NCBI GenBank assembly: GCA_913056335.1
Contig: CAJXLX010000010.1
Span: 1-48,150 of the forward strand
Direction: 5' to 3'
DNA from: an uncultured Rhodothermaceae bacterium
GTDB lineage: Bacteria > Bacteroidota > Rhodothermia > Rhodothermales > Salinibacteraceae
DNA: 48,150 nucleotides
The notes beneath the pieces are model-generated. The model was not told where the DNA came from and did not search any database. It saw only the letters and a program-made list of their open reading frames with translations. A program made the position numbers and the translations under genes. This document shows positions 8,416 to 17,888 of this stretch, piece by piece (position 1 is the first letter of the stretch; each line of letters starts with the position of its first letter).

Positions 8416-11400
8416 ATGTCAGAATCCTCCGCATCCCTTCGCACGACCGACCTCACGTTCTTTACCAACGAAGAAGGGGCGTCGCTCTACCACCGCTTTG
8501 TCGACACCCTGAGCGACGTGCAATACTTTGACGTGCTGGTGGGCTACTTCCGGTTCAGCGGATTCCACCGGCTCCACGAGGCGCTGGACGACGTCGACCA
8601 GATCCGCCTGCTCGTTGGGCTCTCTACCGGACGCACCACCGGGCAGTTGCTCGACACGCACCGCAGACAGCAGGCTATGGATTTTGCCGCGCATGCCGAT
8701 ACCCGTGCGCAGGTTACCGAAGACGTGATTCAGCAGATTGCGGCAGCCAACGAACAACGCGATATCGAACAGGGCTTGCGCGCGTTCATGCGGTTTCTAC
8801 GTGAAGGGAAACTGCAGATTCGTGCATATCCGGCTCCGCTGCACGCGAAAGTGTACATTGGACGGTACCACAAATCCGACCGCGATTTTGGCCACGTCAT
8901 TACCGGGTCCAGCAACTTCTCGGAGTCGGGCTTGGTGGGACAGCGCGAGTTCAATGTGGAGCTAAAGCAGCCCTACGATGTGCGCTACGCCCTGCAGCAG
9001 TTTGAAACGCTCTGGGAGCAGGGCGTTGAGGTCACGCCCGACGTGGCCGACACGATGCAGCAGCGCACGTGGCTCAACGATGCGCTAACCCCGTACGACA
9101 TCTACCTGAAGTTCCTGTACGAGTACTTCGAGGAAGACATCAACCTCGATCAGCAATCGAACGACGATGCGCTGTATCGTCCCGAGGGCTTCATGGAGCT
9201 GGAGTATCAGACCCAGGCCGTAACCGCTGCGCGTAAGATCCTGGAGGCCCACGACGGCGTGTTCATTGCCGACGTGGTGGGGTTGGGCAAAACCTACATC
9301 ACGGCCATGCTCCTGCAGCAGATTCAGGGCCGCACGCTTGTCATCTGCCCGCCCGTGCTGGAAGAGCAATGGCGCGAGGCGTTCCTTGATTTTGGGATTC
9401 GCGGATGCCGGGTCGAGTCGCTCGGGAAGCTGGATCATGTGCTCAATCGCGATCCGGATCGCTACGACACCGTTGTGTTGGACGAGGCGCATCGGTTTCG
9501 CAATGAGGATACGCAGCGATACGAGATGCTGCACGAGATCTGCTTTGGCAAGAAAGTGATCTGCGTATCAGCAACGCCTCTCAACAACGCCATCAGCGAT
9601 CTCTACAGCCTGCTGAAGCTGTTCCAGACGCCGCGCCGCAGTACGATTCCCGGCGTACGCGACCTCAAGCGATTCTTTAAGCAGCGAACACGGGCGTTGA
9701 ACCAGCACCCCAACGAGTCGCCCGAGCATGAAGCTACAGCGCAACAGGTTTCCGAAGCTGTGCGCGACCGGGTGCTGAAGCATGTAATGATCCGGCGCAC
9801 ACGCAACGAGATTGAGCAGTATTACAAAGACGACCTCGACAAGCAAGGCGTATCGTTTCCCACTCTGGCGGCGCCGCGCCGCATCATCTATGCATTTGAC
9901 GACGAGGTTGAGCAGGTCTTCCGGCGCACCATCGAACGGCTCAAAGACTTTGCGTATGCGCGCTACACCCCGCTGCTGTATTACACGGGCGAGCTAACGC
10001 CGCTGCAGGAGCAGTCGCAGCGTAACATTGGTGGATTCATGAAAAGCATCATCGTGAAGCGGTTAGAGAGCAGCTTTCACGCCTTCAAACAAACGCTGGC
10101 CCGTTTTATCGAGTCGTACGAGCGGTTTATCGAGATGTACGACGCAGGAACGGTGTATCTTGGTAAAGATGTAGATGTGTTCGACCTGCTCGACAACGAC
10201 CGCACCGACCGGCTGCATGCGCTCATTGAGGCCGATCGCGTCTCAGCATATCCGGCGGAGGCGTTCACCGATGGTCTCATGGAAGCCGTGCAGCGCGACC
10301 TCCAGGTGCTGCGATCGATCCAAGCCGATTGGGAGCCCGTCACGCACGATCCGAAGCTGGATGCATTTCGCGAGCAGTTGCATTCCGACGACATACTCAG
10401 CACAGGCAAGCTGCTGGTCTTTACCGAAGCGGCCGAAACAGGCGAGTATCTCTTTGAGGCACTCAACGACGCCATGCCAGGGCAGGTCTTGTTCTATTCG
10501 AGCGATGGCGGGCGCGACGCTAATGGCTCCCTTGGGGTGAACCGGGCTCGACAGCGCATTGCCGAAAACTTCGATCCGACCACGTCGAATCCCCGTGATG
10601 ATTACCGGCTGCTCATTACAACTGATGTGCTGGCGGAGGGCATCAACCTGCACGCGTCCAACACCGTCATCAACTACGATTTGCCGTGGAACCCAACGCG
10701 TGTGCTGCAGCGCGTGGGTCGGATCAACCGCGTAGGTACAGCGCACGACAACATCTACGTCTATAACTTCTTCCCGACTGATCAGGCCGACGCCCAGATC
10801 AACCTGGAGGCCAACATCAAGGGCAAAATCCAGGCCTTTCACGACACGCTGGGCGAAGACGCGCAGTATCTCACCGACGAGGAAGAGGTGTCTACGCACG
10901 AGCTGTTTGGCGCCGAACTGTACGAGCGCTTGAATTCAGCATCGACCTACGAAGGCGAGGACGAAATTGCATCAGAGCTCGAATACCTGCAGCTATTGCG
11001 CACCGTGCGCGACAACGATCCTGAGCGTTTTGCCCGGATTCAGAAGCTGCCAAAGAAAGCGCGCACAGCCTGGGAGCCATCTCAGGGTCCACACGGACTG
11101 CTTACATTCTTCCGGCGCGGTGCACTGAAGCAATTCTTTCTGGGAACGTCCAAAGCGGCTCGTGAACTCACCTTTTTCGAAGCAGCTGAAGCCTTTGCAT
11201 GCGCTCCAGACACCGCACGCACCGCGCTCCCCGATGAGTTCTATGACCGTTTAGAACGGAATCGAACAGCGTTTGAACAGGCGGTAGCTCGTGACACATC
11301 ACAAGGCGCTACCGGAGGGCTCTCTAATGAGGAAAAAGTGGTGCGCCGCCTAAAATCAAGTGAGATGCGTAGGCATCAGCGGTTCACCCAAGCCGACCGC

Positions 11401-11631
11401 GAGTACATCGCCAACGTGATCCGCGCATTCCAGGATGGCATTATCCCGCGCCACACGACCACGCGTCTCAAGAACGCGCTGGAAGAGGAGCCCGATTCAC
11501 TCCGCGCCCTGCAGGTTGTGCGTGCCCACATCTCAAAGCGCCTGCTGGATGCGCACCGTACGAAACGAGAAGCGCGGGCCAGCGAACACCGCGAGGTGAT
11601 TGTATCGGTCTATCGTGACGACGTACGTTGA
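8416..11631 (+). CDS. PLD-like nuclease domain + SNF2-family helicase
   Basis: 1071 residues from ATG 8416; 24 earlier in-frame residues are rejected as unlike the family. The N-terminal phospholipase-D-like domain has an HxK element (H143, K145) with GSSNFS at 164-169 and a trailing Glu, consistent with a single HKD-type half-site. The helicase core has Walker A GLGKT at 289-293, DEAH at 356-359, SATPLNN at 385-391, and in the C-terminal RecA lobe TTDVLAEGINL and QRVGRINRVG. Such fusions occur beside large adenine methyltransferases in restriction-type phage defence loci, where they probably translocate on and cut unmodified DNA. GC-rich codon use matches the methyltransferase, not the four genes between. 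Whether the PLD half-site is active, perhaps as a dimer, cannot be told. Confidence 0.85.
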   Translation: MSESSASLRTTDLTFFTNEEGASLYHRFVDTLSDVQYFDVLVGYFRFSGFHRLHEALDDVDQIRLLVGLSTGRTTGQLLDTHRRQQAMDFAAHADTRAQVTEDVIQQIAAANEQRDIEQGLRAFMRFLREGKLQIRAYPAPLHAKVYIGRYHKSDRDFGHVITGSSNFSESGLVGQREFNVELKQPYDVRYALQQFETLWEQGVEVTPDVADTMQQRTWLNDALTPYDIYLKFLYEYFEEDINLDQQSNDDALYRPEGFMELEYQTQAVTAARKILEAHDGVFIADVVGLGKTYITAMLLQQIQGRTLVICPPVLEEQWREAFLDFGIRGCRVESLGKLDHVLNRDPDRYDTVVLDEAHRFRNEDTQRYEMLHEICFGKKVICVSATPLNNAISDLYSLLKLFQTPRRSTIPGVRDLKRFFKQRTRALNQHPNESPEHEATAQQVSEAVRDRVLKHVMIRRTRNEIEQYYKDDLDKQGVSFPTLAAPRRIIYAFDDEVEQVFRRTIERLKDFAYARYTPLLYYTGELTPLQEQSQRNIGGFMKSIIVKRLESSFHAFKQTLARFIESYERFIEMYDAGTVYLGKDVDVFDLLDNDRTDRLHALIEADRVSAYPAEAFTDGLMEAVQRDLQVLRSIQADWEPVTHDPKLDAFREQLHSDDILSTGKLLVFTEAAETGEYLFEALNDAMPGQVLFYSSDGGRDANGSLGVNRARQRIAENFDPTTSNPRDDYRLLITTDVLAEGINLHASNTVINYDLPWNPTRVLQRVGRINRVGTAHDNIYVYNFFPTDQADAQINLEANIKGKIQAFHDTLGEDAQYLTDEEEVSTHELFGAELYERLNSASTYEGEDEIASELEYLQLLRTVRDNDPERFARIQKLPKKARTAWEPSQGPHGLLTFFRRGALKQFFLGTSKAARELTFFEAAEAFACAPDTARTALPDEFYDRLERNRTAFEQAVARDTSQGATGGLSNEEKVVRRLKSSEMRRHQRFTQADREYIANVIRAFQDGIIPRHTTTRLKNALEEEPDSLRALQVVRAHISKRLLDAHRTKREARASEHREVIVSVYRDDVR

Positions 11632-11730
11632 ACTGGAGGGCTGCGCTACTTTATAAATAACACAGGAGAAGTTATTTCAACGGAGGCGCATATGCCTGCA
11701 TAGTTTGAGAAACATCCTGTGGTTTAGCAC

Positions 11731-11775
11731 GAGGAAGAACCCTAACGCCACCCTCGCGCGCTCGGCACGCCCCCT
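11731..11775 (+). repeat. Intergenic direct repeat, copy 2 (right edge of island)
   Basis: Diverged copy of 1247-1289 in the same orientation, about 100 bases after the helicase stop. It shares the GGAA-GA-CC-AACGCC core and the CGGCACG end. Confidence 0.5.
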
Positions 11776-11836
11776 ACCCATGCCAGGCGCAGCTTCACTG
11801 CAGGCGCGGCGGCACTGCTTCCCGACGACACCTGCT

Positions 11837-11897
11837 TGAGATGCTTCACGGCGTTCCGCATGACTGGGGAGAGAGGGGACGTTTTCATGAGGCAGGC
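11837..11897 (+). repeat. Intergenic direct repeat, copy B
   Basis: Same orientation as 4842-4900. It starts TGAGATGCTTCACGGCGTTC, continues GCATGACTGGG and ends GAGGCAGGC. It lies between the helicase and the end of recQ. With copy A it brackets the block 4944-11631. Confidence 0.65.
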
Positions 11898-11917
11898 CCG
11901 TGTCTGTCACCGTAACG

Positions 11918-13759
11918 TCATCCTGATGCCGCCTCCGCAATCACCGGAAGAAAGTCGTCGGCGTAGCGCTTGAGCTTGACATCGCCCACGCCGTGCAACT
12001 GGGCGAAGCCGGCGCGGGTATCGGGGCGCTCGCGCACCATGGCGATGAGGGTGCGATCCGGGAAGACGACGTACGGCGGCACGCCTTGCGTCTTGGCGAG
12101 CTCGGTGCGCTTGGTGCGCAGCGCTCCAAACAGCGACCGGGCCTCTGGCGTGTCGGGCAGGTCGGGGGCTGCAGACGATGCGCTGCCTGATGACGAGCTT
12201 CCCGATCCGGTACGCTTGGTGTCTTTGCGGAGCTCGACCGTGACCTCCCCCTGCAGCACGGGCTGGCACGCTGGGGTGAGCTTCAGGGCACCGTACCCGC
12301 TCACGTCGACCTCCAGAAAGCGCGCGGCTACGAGCTGGCGGATGACCGACTTCCAGCCTTGCTTGTTGAGCTCGTCGCCGATGTCGTAGGTGGAGAGCTC
12401 GGTGTGGCCGTGGCGGCGGATCTTCTCGGTGTTGCGGCCCAAGAGCACATCGGTAACGTGCCCGGCGCCGAAGCGCTGTCCGGTGCGCGCAATGCACGAG
12501 AGCACCTTCTGGGCAGCAACCGTGCCGTCCCACGTGTCGACCGGGTGCAGGCAGGTGTCGCAGTTGCCGCACGGCTCGGGGGCGTCCTCGCCGAAGTAGC
12601 GCAAGAGCACCTGGCGGCGGCAGTCGGTGGTTTCGCAGTAGCCAAAGAGCGCATTCAGCTTGTGGCGCTGGGCCCAGGTGTGGGCGTCGTTCGCCTCGCT
12701 GCGGTCTAAGAACTGGTGGAGGCGTACGATATCGCCGTAGCGGTAGGTCATCCACGCATCCGCCGGACGCCCGTCGCGGCCCGCGCGGCCTGTTTCCTGA
12801 TAGTAGGCCTCCAGCGTAGACGGCGGGTCGAGATGCGCCACGAACCGCACGTCGGGCTTGTCGATGCCCATGCCAAAAGCGACGGTTGCCACCACGACGA
12901 GGCCGTCGTCTTGCAGAAAGCGCTGCTGATGGTCGCTGCGCATTGCATCCGAGAGGCCCGCATGGTAGGGCACTGCGCGGATGCCGTGCTCACCCAGCCA
13001 CTCGGCGGTTCCTTCTACCTTCTTGCGCGTGCGGCAGTACACGATGCCTGCCTCGCCAGCGTGTCGTTCTTCAATAAACCGCCTGAGCTGGCGCTTGGGG
13101 CGGGACTTGCGCGTGACGGTGTACTGAATGTTGGGCCGGTCGAAGCCGGTTACAAAGAGTGCGTCGTCGCTTAGGTGCAGGCGCTCTACAAGATCGGCCT
13201 GCGTGTCGGTGTCGGCGGTGGCGGTGGCGCCGATGAGTGGGACATTAGGGAAGCGCGTGCGCAGGTCGGTGAGCTCCAGGTAGTCGGGGCGGAAGTCGTG
13301 GCCCCACTGCGACATGCAGTGGACTTCGTCGATCGCAAAGAGTGCGATGGGGGCGCGGCCCAGTAGGTGCGCAAACGAGTTGGTCGTAACGCGCTCGGGG
13401 GCCACGTAGAGCAGGTCGAGCGTGTTCTGGCGGAGGCGTTGGCGCAGGTCCTGGCGTTCGGCGTGGGGCTGCCCGGCGTGCAGGCAGGCCGCGCGCACGC
13501 CCACCTGCTGCAGGGCAGCCACCTGGTCCTGCATCAGCGCGACCAGGGGCGAAACGACAATGCCCACGCCTTCGCGAATAAGCGCTGGAATCTGGTAGCA
13601 GAGCGATTTTCCACCGCCAGTGGGCATGATTACCAACGTCGAATCGCCCCGCACGGTGCGTTCGATGATGGGCTCCTGAGCGAGGCGGAACGTATCGTAT
13701 CCAAATACAGAGCGCAACACCTGGCGCGGAGCAGCGCCAGTCCATGAAGAAACAGCCAC
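11918..13759 (-). CDS. recQ: ATP-dependent DNA helicase RecQ
   Basis: 613 residues from GTG 13759. The frame is open to a GTG at 13855, but the extra 32 residues are unlike RecQ, whereas the chosen start puts the family's VFGYDTFR..Q motif near residue 18. Walker A is PTGGGKS (46-52). The motif II/aromatic loop reads DEVHCMSQWGHDFRPDY, with DEVH in place of the usual DEAH. The RecQ zinc site is intact (C...CRRQ...CGNCDTC), followed by the winged-helix RQC region, a Ser/Gly-rich linker and a C-terminal HRDC domain. It unwinds recombination and replication intermediates (RecF pathway, genome stability). It faces the defence island tail-to-tail, and its relation to the island is probably only positional. 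Confidence 0.93.
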   Translation of the reverse strand: MAVSSWTGAAPRQVLRSVFGYDTFRLAQEPIIERTVRGDSTLVIMPTGGGKSLCYQIPALIREGVGIVVSPLVALMQDQVAALQQVGVRAACLHAGQPHAERQDLRQRLRQNTLDLLYVAPERVTTNSFAHLLGRAPIALFAIDEVHCMSQWGHDFRPDYLELTDLRTRFPNVPLIGATATADTDTQADLVERLHLSDDALFVTGFDRPNIQYTVTRKSRPKRQLRRFIEERHAGEAGIVYCRTRKKVEGTAEWLGEHGIRAVPYHAGLSDAMRSDHQQRFLQDDGLVVVATVAFGMGIDKPDVRFVAHLDPPSTLEAYYQETGRAGRDGRPADAWMTYRYGDIVRLHQFLDRSEANDAHTWAQRHKLNALFGYCETTDCRRQVLLRYFGEDAPEPCGNCDTCLHPVDTWDGTVAAQKVLSCIARTGQRFGAGHVTDVLLGRNTEKIRRHGHTELSTYDIGDELNKQGWKSVIRQLVAARFLEVDVSGYGALKLTPACQPVLQGEVTVELRKDTKRTGSGSSSSGSASSAAPDLPDTPEARSLFGALRTKRTELAKTQGVPPYVVFPDRTLIAMVRERPDTRAGFAQLHGVGDVKLKRYADDFLPVIAEAASG

Positions 13760-14178
13760 AGGTGTAAAGCAGGGAAGCAAGCAGATAAACGAACGCAGCG
13801 CCTCGAACGAGCACGGCCCGGGGCGGGGTTTCGGTAGTGGGCCGGTAGCGGGCACTCATTTGGCCGCCATTGGGGCTATTTCTCGCTTATACACGTGCCT
13901 CTGTCCCCCGAAAGCGCAGCATGAGCGCGCAGAAACGCGCAGCCAGCGCCCGTCCGTACGGTGTAGGGCCGCACATCCACGCATTCGAGCATATTGGCCG
14001 ATCATATTGGCGCCGCGCCGTGCGAAGAGGGCACGAAGTCTGCGTGGTTTGTTATCTTCTTTGTACAGTCGTTGCATATTAAGCGGCTGGCACCTTCTTT
14101 GACCGTAACGTACACTACATCCCTGCGTATCTGCGCGGGGCCGCTTGCCGTACCCACCCATTCGATTGACGAACGCCC
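13760..14178. other. Divergent intergenic region, recQ / FHA gene
   Basis: About 420 bases between the divergent recQ and FHA genes, so it must hold both promoters. I see short AT-rich stretches near 14046-14090 (TTTGTTATCTTCTTTG, GCATATTAAG) that could belong to the FHA-gene promoter, but no consensus clear enough to call. No RNA gene or convincing small gene is visible. Confidence 0.4.
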
Positions 14179-15402
14179 ATGCCCATCAAACTTCAAGTTG
14201 AACGCGAAGGCGATGAAGGCAAAGACCCGGCCGATTATCTGTTTGAGCAGGAGCGGATTCGGCTGGGCCGGGCCAGCGAGAATGATCTGACGCTGCCCGA
14301 CCAGGAGATCAGCCAGCATCATGCAGAGGTCGTGCACGAGAAGGGCGAGTACAAACTGCGCGATCGAGGGAGCAAAAACCACACGTTTGTGCATGGGCGT
14401 AAGCTGGAAGAAGATGAAACCCACACGCTGAAGAGCGGCGATGTGTTTACCATGGGCAGCTTCCGCATCGAGTTTGTGCCGCTGTTTATGCCCTCGTCGG
14501 AGCAGACCGTGCTGGCTGACGACGACACCCCGTCGAACCCGTTCGAACGCCATGCCCGTGAGCTGAAGCAGGTGCTGAAGGGGATGGCAGAAACCTACAC
14601 CTACGCGCCGGCTGACATGCGCGATGCCGAGCTCAAGCGCATGATTGATGACGTGCTGAACGAGCGCTCACGCGGCACCAGGCTGGCCGATCATGACGTG
14701 GTCCACCAGCTGGTTCAACAGATCGGCAGTGCTTCTGATGGCACTGATGCTCCATCAGCGGACGCGACCGCTGGCGAGGAGAACACAGCTAAGGAGCCGA
14801 CCTCGGCGGCCTCGGAGGCTCCAGCCTCTGATGTGCTGCCTGCCCATGTTGACGAGGTGCTGGATGTGCTTGTGGAGGCGGTGGCGCGTATGACGAGCAT
14901 CCCCCGCAAGTTCTGGCGCGAGTTCAGTGGCAACACGGTCGTGCATCCTCCGAAGCAATCGTTTTTGCGCACCGCCAACCTCGACAACCTCCGCGCACAT
15001 CTGCTCGACGATCGTGTTTCTGCGGCGGAGCGCACTGAGCGGCTGTCGCATCTCAAAGAAGCGGTCGACACGCTGGTGTGGCACGAAGTGTCGTTGCTTA
15101 ATGGATACAAAGCAGCGGTTGACCATGGAAGCCAAGAGCTCATCCAGAAGCTCAACCCCGAGTCGCTCACCGAGGCGTCCAGTGAAGGCGGATTCTTTAC
15201 CATGTTCGGTGGGGGCGGCGAGGTCAGCCAAACAGCGGTTCAAGACCTGTACAACCGATGGAAGAAGCTACGCGAGGAGGCCCCCGGGGCGCTTGAAAAA
15301 GAGATGTACCGTCCGGCCTTTACCGAGGCGTACCTCGAACGCATGGCCGACTCTTGGGGCGTCGACAAAGACGAGATTTCTACCCAGCGTCCAGCCTCAT
15401 AG
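14179..15402 (+). CDS. FHA-domain protein with type VI secretion-like FHA C-terminal region
   Basis: 407 residues. The N-terminal FHA domain (about 20-100) has the phosphothreonine-binding layout: RLGRASENDLTLPD, then ISQHHAEV, and RDRGSKNHTFVHG. A Glu/Ala-rich linker with no motif follows to about 220. Residues about 255-395 resemble the C-terminal region of T6SS-associated FHA (TagH-like) proteins: a hydrophobic start, FLRTANLDNLRAHLL, a histidine in the WHEVSLLNGYKAAV helix, QKLNPESL, and a late W..L....PGALEKEMYRPAFTEAYLERM. FHA proteins bind phosphothreonine, and the next gene is a Ser/Thr kinase, so a kinase/receptor pair is likely. No T6SS structural genes are in view. Confidence 0.8.
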   Translation: MPIKLQVEREGDEGKDPADYLFEQERIRLGRASENDLTLPDQEISQHHAEVVHEKGEYKLRDRGSKNHTFVHGRKLEEDETHTLKSGDVFTMGSFRIEFVPLFMPSSEQTVLADDDTPSNPFERHARELKQVLKGMAETYTYAPADMRDAELKRMIDDVLNERSRGTRLADHDVVHQLVQQIGSASDGTDAPSADATAGEENTAKEPTSAASEAPASDVLPAHVDEVLDVLVEAVARMTSIPRKFWREFSGNTVVHPPKQSFLRTANLDNLRAHLLDDRVSAAERTERLSHLKEAVDTLVWHEVSLLNGYKAAVDHGSQELIQKLNPESLTEASSEGGFFTMFGGGGEVSQTAVQDLYNRWKKLREEAPGALEKEMYRPAFTEAYLERMADSWGVDKDEISTQRPAS

Positions 15403-15453
15403 CACGTCCAGTGTGTCTTCAGTATCCGTTTGGATGAGCAGCGCCCCCCCTTT

Positions 15454-17604
15454 ATGAAAGACGACGCCATTGGACAAGTTGTTGACGGCTACCGCATTGA
15501 GAGCGTGCTGGGGCGCGGCGGTATGGGGGTTGTGTACAAAGCCGAAGATGTGGCGCTTTCGCGCTCGGTCGCCATCAAGCGCGTCAATCCGTCGCAAGCC
15601 AACCGCGACATGTTCTTGCATCGCTTTCGGGCGGAGGCCCGCGCGCTGGCTCGCATCGACAGCCCGCACATTGTGAGCGTATACGCCCTCCGCGAAACCG
15701 ACCTGGGGCTGCTCATTGTGATGGAATATGTAAACGGCGGTACGCTCGAAGGTCAGTTGGACGGCGGCCCGATGCCGGTTGAGGAGGCGCTTCCGCTCTT
15801 TAAGCAGATGCTACAGGCATTTGGCGATGCGCACAAAGCGGGCGTGATCCATCGCGACATCAAGCCGCAGAACATCATGCTCACGCAGGATGGCATGGTG
15901 AAGGTGACGGACTTTGGTATCGCTAAGATGCGGACGCAGGACACGGGCAAAACCGTAACGCAGGGCGGGCAGGGCGGCACCCTCAAGTACATGTCGCCCG
16001 AACAGATTTCGGATATCGAGGCGGTCGACAATACCAGCGACATCTACGCGCTGGGTATGATGGCCTATCAGATGCTGGTGGGCAGGCTCCCGTTTGATGA
16101 CACCGAAACGGACTTCGACATCATGCGCAAAGTGGTCGAAGGGAAGCTCCCCTCGCCGACCGAGTACGACACCGATCTGCCCGCGCCGCTGGTGGACCTT
16201 ATCACCACGGCGACAGCCCAAAAGCAAAGCGACCGCTACCAGAGTACCGATGCCATGATGGCGGTTGTTGAGGAGTTCGAGCAGGAGGCCAAGGTGGACA
16301 CCGCAGACGCGACGCAGCCCCAGGCTCCCACCGGCATGTCTGAACCGCCGGCTATCGATGTAGATGATCTGCCTGAGGATCCTCCAGACGGGGCGACCGT
16401 GTTGTCCGATCCGTCTCCGCCTGATGCAAACACGACAGCAACGGCCACCACGGTTGGTGGAGGAACCGTCCTCGCATCGCGGAACGAACATGAGGCAGCC
16501 CCTGCGCCTGAGTCCGACGCGGATGAGTCTGATGCTGACAACGAGAGCGTGCGCCCAATATGGCTTTGGGGCGCGGTGGCGGCCACCTTCCTTGCACTGG
16601 TCGGAGGCGTATGGGCGCTGGGGGGAAGTGGAGACGAAGCGGCCTCTCTCACAGTCCGCACCAAGCCTGACACCGCTACCGTCTACATCGCGGGCGATTC
16701 GGTTGGCGTCACACCGCTGCAAGACTACATCATACAAGCTGCCGGACCCGCGCAGGTGCGTCTTGTGAAGCCGGGCTACATTCCGGTTGATACCACGCTT
16801 CAGCTTGCAGCCGCCACCCCGCACACATTGGACGACGTGTCGTTGGAGCGCGCTCGTGCACGCCTGGACGTAGATACCAATCCGTCTGATGCCCGCGTGT
16901 TTGTTGACAATACTACGGTGGGAACGACCCCGCTCGATAGTGCCATTCAGGTACCAACGGGCGAGCGCGTGCTTCGCATCGAAAAGGAGGGCTACACGCC
17001 GGTTGACACGACGCTAACGCTTGATGCTCGTGATGAACCGGTGCAGGTGTCTATTGCGCTGGCTGCTGCATCTGATGATAGATCGTCCCAGGATACGTTG
17101 CCTGAAGATCCGCCACCTGTTACACCTGGAACAGCTACGCTGGCTGTGCAGGCTCAGCCCACGGGCCGTATTACGGTTGCTGGCGAGTCTGCTTCGGGAC
17201 AAGGCACATTCGACGTGCCAGCCGGGCAACAGCAGGTCACGTGCACCCATCCTGACCACGGAAGCATCCGCACTACCGTTGCGGTGCGTGCCGGACAACG
17301 CAGGCAGCTGCAGTGCTACTTTGAGCGTCCGGTGCACGTGAATAGTGATCCGTGGGGCAGCGTGTGGGTCAACAGCGAGCGCACCAACCGAACCACACCG
17401 ACTGAAGAGCCGCTGTATCTGGGGCCCGGTACGCACGAGGTGCAAGTGCGCATTGACCGGCAAGATCGCATTCTAAGCGGTGGGGCCGTGCGCATCACCC
17501 GGAATGGCACGGACGAGCGGGAGCGCTTTACGGGGTACATCTATACCCTGACCATTGCGCCCTCGTTTGAGTCGGTAGAATACGCTGTCACGTTTACCGA
17601 CTGA
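15454..17604 (+). CDS. Transmembrane Ser/Thr protein kinase with PEGA domains
   Basis: 716 residues from ATG 15454; a TTG at 15430 would add 8 residues. The kinase domain spans about 12-275, with glycine loop GRGGMGVV (20-27), Lys42, catalytic HRDIKPQN (D135), DFG (153-155) and SPE (181-183). An acidic, Pro-rich linker follows to about 367, and one transmembrane helix lies at about 369-391. The extracytoplasmic part has two PEGA-type repeats (about 397-545, each with G-T-PL and GY-PVDTTL signatures) and a less clear Cys-containing third region with a C-terminal beta domain. All catalytic residues are present, so it should be active. The likely partner is the FHA protein 51 bases upstream; the PEGA repeats may sense or bind envelope ligands. 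Confidence 0.92.
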   Translation: MKDDAIGQVVDGYRIESVLGRGGMGVVYKAEDVALSRSVAIKRVNPSQANRDMFLHRFRAEARALARIDSPHIVSVYALRETDLGLLIVMEYVNGGTLEGQLDGGPMPVEEALPLFKQMLQAFGDAHKAGVIHRDIKPQNIMLTQDGMVKVTDFGIAKMRTQDTGKTVTQGGQGGTLKYMSPEQISDIEAVDNTSDIYALGMMAYQMLVGRLPFDDTETDFDIMRKVVEGKLPSPTEYDTDLPAPLVDLITTATAQKQSDRYQSTDAMMAVVEEFEQEAKVDTADATQPQAPTGMSEPPAIDVDDLPEDPPDGATVLSDPSPPDANTTATATTVGGGTVLASRNEHEAAPAPESDADESDADNESVRPIWLWGAVAATFLALVGGVWALGGSGDEAASLTVRTKPDTATVYIAGDSVGVTPLQDYIIQAAGPAQVRLVKPGYIPVDTTLQLAAATPHTLDDVSLERARARLDVDTNPSDARVFVDNTTVGTTPLDSAIQVPTGERVLRIEKEGYTPVDTTLTLDARDEPVQVSIALAAASDDRSSQDTLPEDPPPVTPGTATLAVQAQPTGRITVAGESASGQGTFDVPAGQQQVTCTHPDHGSIRTTVAVRAGQRRQLQCYFERPVHVNSDPWGSVWVNSERTNRTTPTEEPLYLGPGTHEVQVRIDRQDRILSGGAVRITRNGTDERERFTGYIYTLTIAPSFESVEYAVTFTD

Positions 17605-17888
17605 TTCGGGCGCGGTAGATTGAGGCCCTGGCGGCACGTATGGACCTTATGGATGTCCTTACGATGAGCGTAATTGCGCATAAACTGTATAAGACAGACA
17701 TTCTTTGCGTAAGTCCTACTGAGTCAAAAGGGAATGCATTGCATCTCTTTATCCTACATATATAGTGAGTTGAATGTGCTGTCTCTATTGTAATTGAGGC
17801 GCACGCTTTGTTACTTTCTACTGTCGCATCTGCGAGGGGGCGGCAGCACGCATTTGCAACCTGTTTCTGAAGGTGAGAGGTATACGCC

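Noticed and set aside
1419-11631. Canonical DISARM or BREX locus
   Set aside because: No drmA, drmB, drmC, pglZ, brxA or brxL counterpart is visible; only the methyltransferase and helicase resemble system members.
15434-15457. Seven-codon ORF whose TGA overlaps the kinase ATG
   Set aside because: Could be a coupling leader, but it is too short to separate from chance and has no ribosome-binding site.
17788-17818. Bacteroidota-type promoter (TTG, 21 bases, TACTTTC)
   Set aside because: The -7 element deviates from TAnnTTTG and the spacing is off; the position upstream of the CsgG-like gene is reasonable but evidence is weak.
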